A stretch of DNA of 14,969 nucleotides from an uncultured Collinsella sp. (GTDB lineage Bacteria; Actinomycetota; Coriobacteriia; Coriobacteriales; Coriobacteriaceae), in assembly GCA_900542175.1 (NCBI GenBank), contig UQNC01000046.1, forward strand, positions 1 to 14,969, given 5' to 3'. Positions 14,829 to 14,969 of this stretch are shown in pieces. The notes below the pieces were generated by a model that was not told the DNA's origin, made no database searches, and was given only the letters and a program-made list of their open reading frames with translations. The stretch's first letter is position 1; each line of letters opens with the position of its first letter. Both the position numbers and the translations under genes were made by a program.

Positions 14829-14834
14829 ATTATA
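14829..14834 (-). promoter_or_regulatory. Promoter -10 element for the 12-codon ORF
   Basis: A perfect TATAAT on the minus strand, about 40 bases upstream of the ATG at 14789. The expected -35 position (14852-14857) reads GCGTGG, a poor match, so strength is uncertain. Confidence 0.45.
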
Positions 14835-14969
14835 GCGACCGCCGCGAGCGACCACGCCGTCCGCGAAACGCCGTCTCAGCAGTAATAACCGACGTTTTCC
14901 CAGATAAAACCTACCAAAATGAACTGCATCCCATTTCTTGGACTTTGAAATTAAGGTTCGAGAAAAGGG

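Larger units (their letters stand above)
14451..14969. other. Gene-poor right end with repeats and one tiny ORF
   Basis: No ordinary gene is visible. The segment holds the alternating repeat array (14466-14681), a REP-like hairpin (14713-14751), a 12-codon minus-strand ORF with a strong ribosome-binding site and a TATAAT upstream, and about 110 bases to the right edge in which I recognise nothing. It is more AT-rich than the coding regions. Confidence 0.6.

Noticed and set aside
14858..14969. Small minus-strand frames near the right edge (for example a 17-codon frame from about 14930)
   Set aside because: No RBS and no recognisable product; too short to support.
1..14969. tRNA, rRNA, phage, toxin-antitoxin or defence genes
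   Set aside because: None found on either strand; all substantial frames are explained by the listed genes.

Overview
The window looks like a chromosomal segment from a high-GC anaerobic actinobacterium, most likely a gut Coriobacteriia of the Collinsella type. The basis is GC-rich coding with strong third-position bias, a giant acyl-CoA dehydratase activase typical of anaerobes, and the style of the intergenic hairpins. The genus is an inference from memory; there is no rRNA or marker gene here to prove it.

Layout, left to right. Positions 1-232 are non-coding and hold the terminator of the first gene. The minus strand then carries a two-gene operon: a TTG-started TetR/DhaS-type regulator (5036-5746), and 12 bp after it a 1596-residue iron-sulfur protein (233-5023) that joins two BadF/BcrA-type ATPase modules, a cysteine-rich DUF2229 region and an HgdB-like dehydratase region. 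A Cof-type HAD phosphatase (5868-6731) follows, with its promoter and ribosome-binding site inside a perfect 22-bp inverted repeat. Next come an MFS exporter (6841-8103) and the TetR regulator upstream of it (8204-8866), with two 17-bp operator-like dyads and a terminator between them. The nitrogen pair, ammonium transporter then P-II (10605 down to 8941), comes next, followed by a coupled pair made of an HD-domain hydrolase (11827-12399) and a CmpB-type membrane protein (10804-11823). All of these genes lie on the minus strand. The only large plus-strand gene is a DXS-like thiamine-diphosphate enzyme (12628-14409), divergent from the HD gene and ended by a strong terminator.

The last 520 bases are non-coding apart from one 12-codon minus-strand ORF. 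They contain a regular array of three imperfect dyads (six copies of one motif in alternating orientation, with constant 35-bp half-site spacing) and a REP-like hairpin.

The points most worth a second look are the DXS-like enzyme, which keeps the thiamine-diphosphate machinery but appears to lack the arginines that hold glyceraldehyde 3-phosphate; the alternating repeat array; the perfect inverted repeat over the HAD promoter and start; a P-II protein without Tyr51; and the 12-codon ORF, which resembles the start of an iron-type alcohol dehydrogenase. No CRISPR array, phage module, transposase or obvious defence system was seen.
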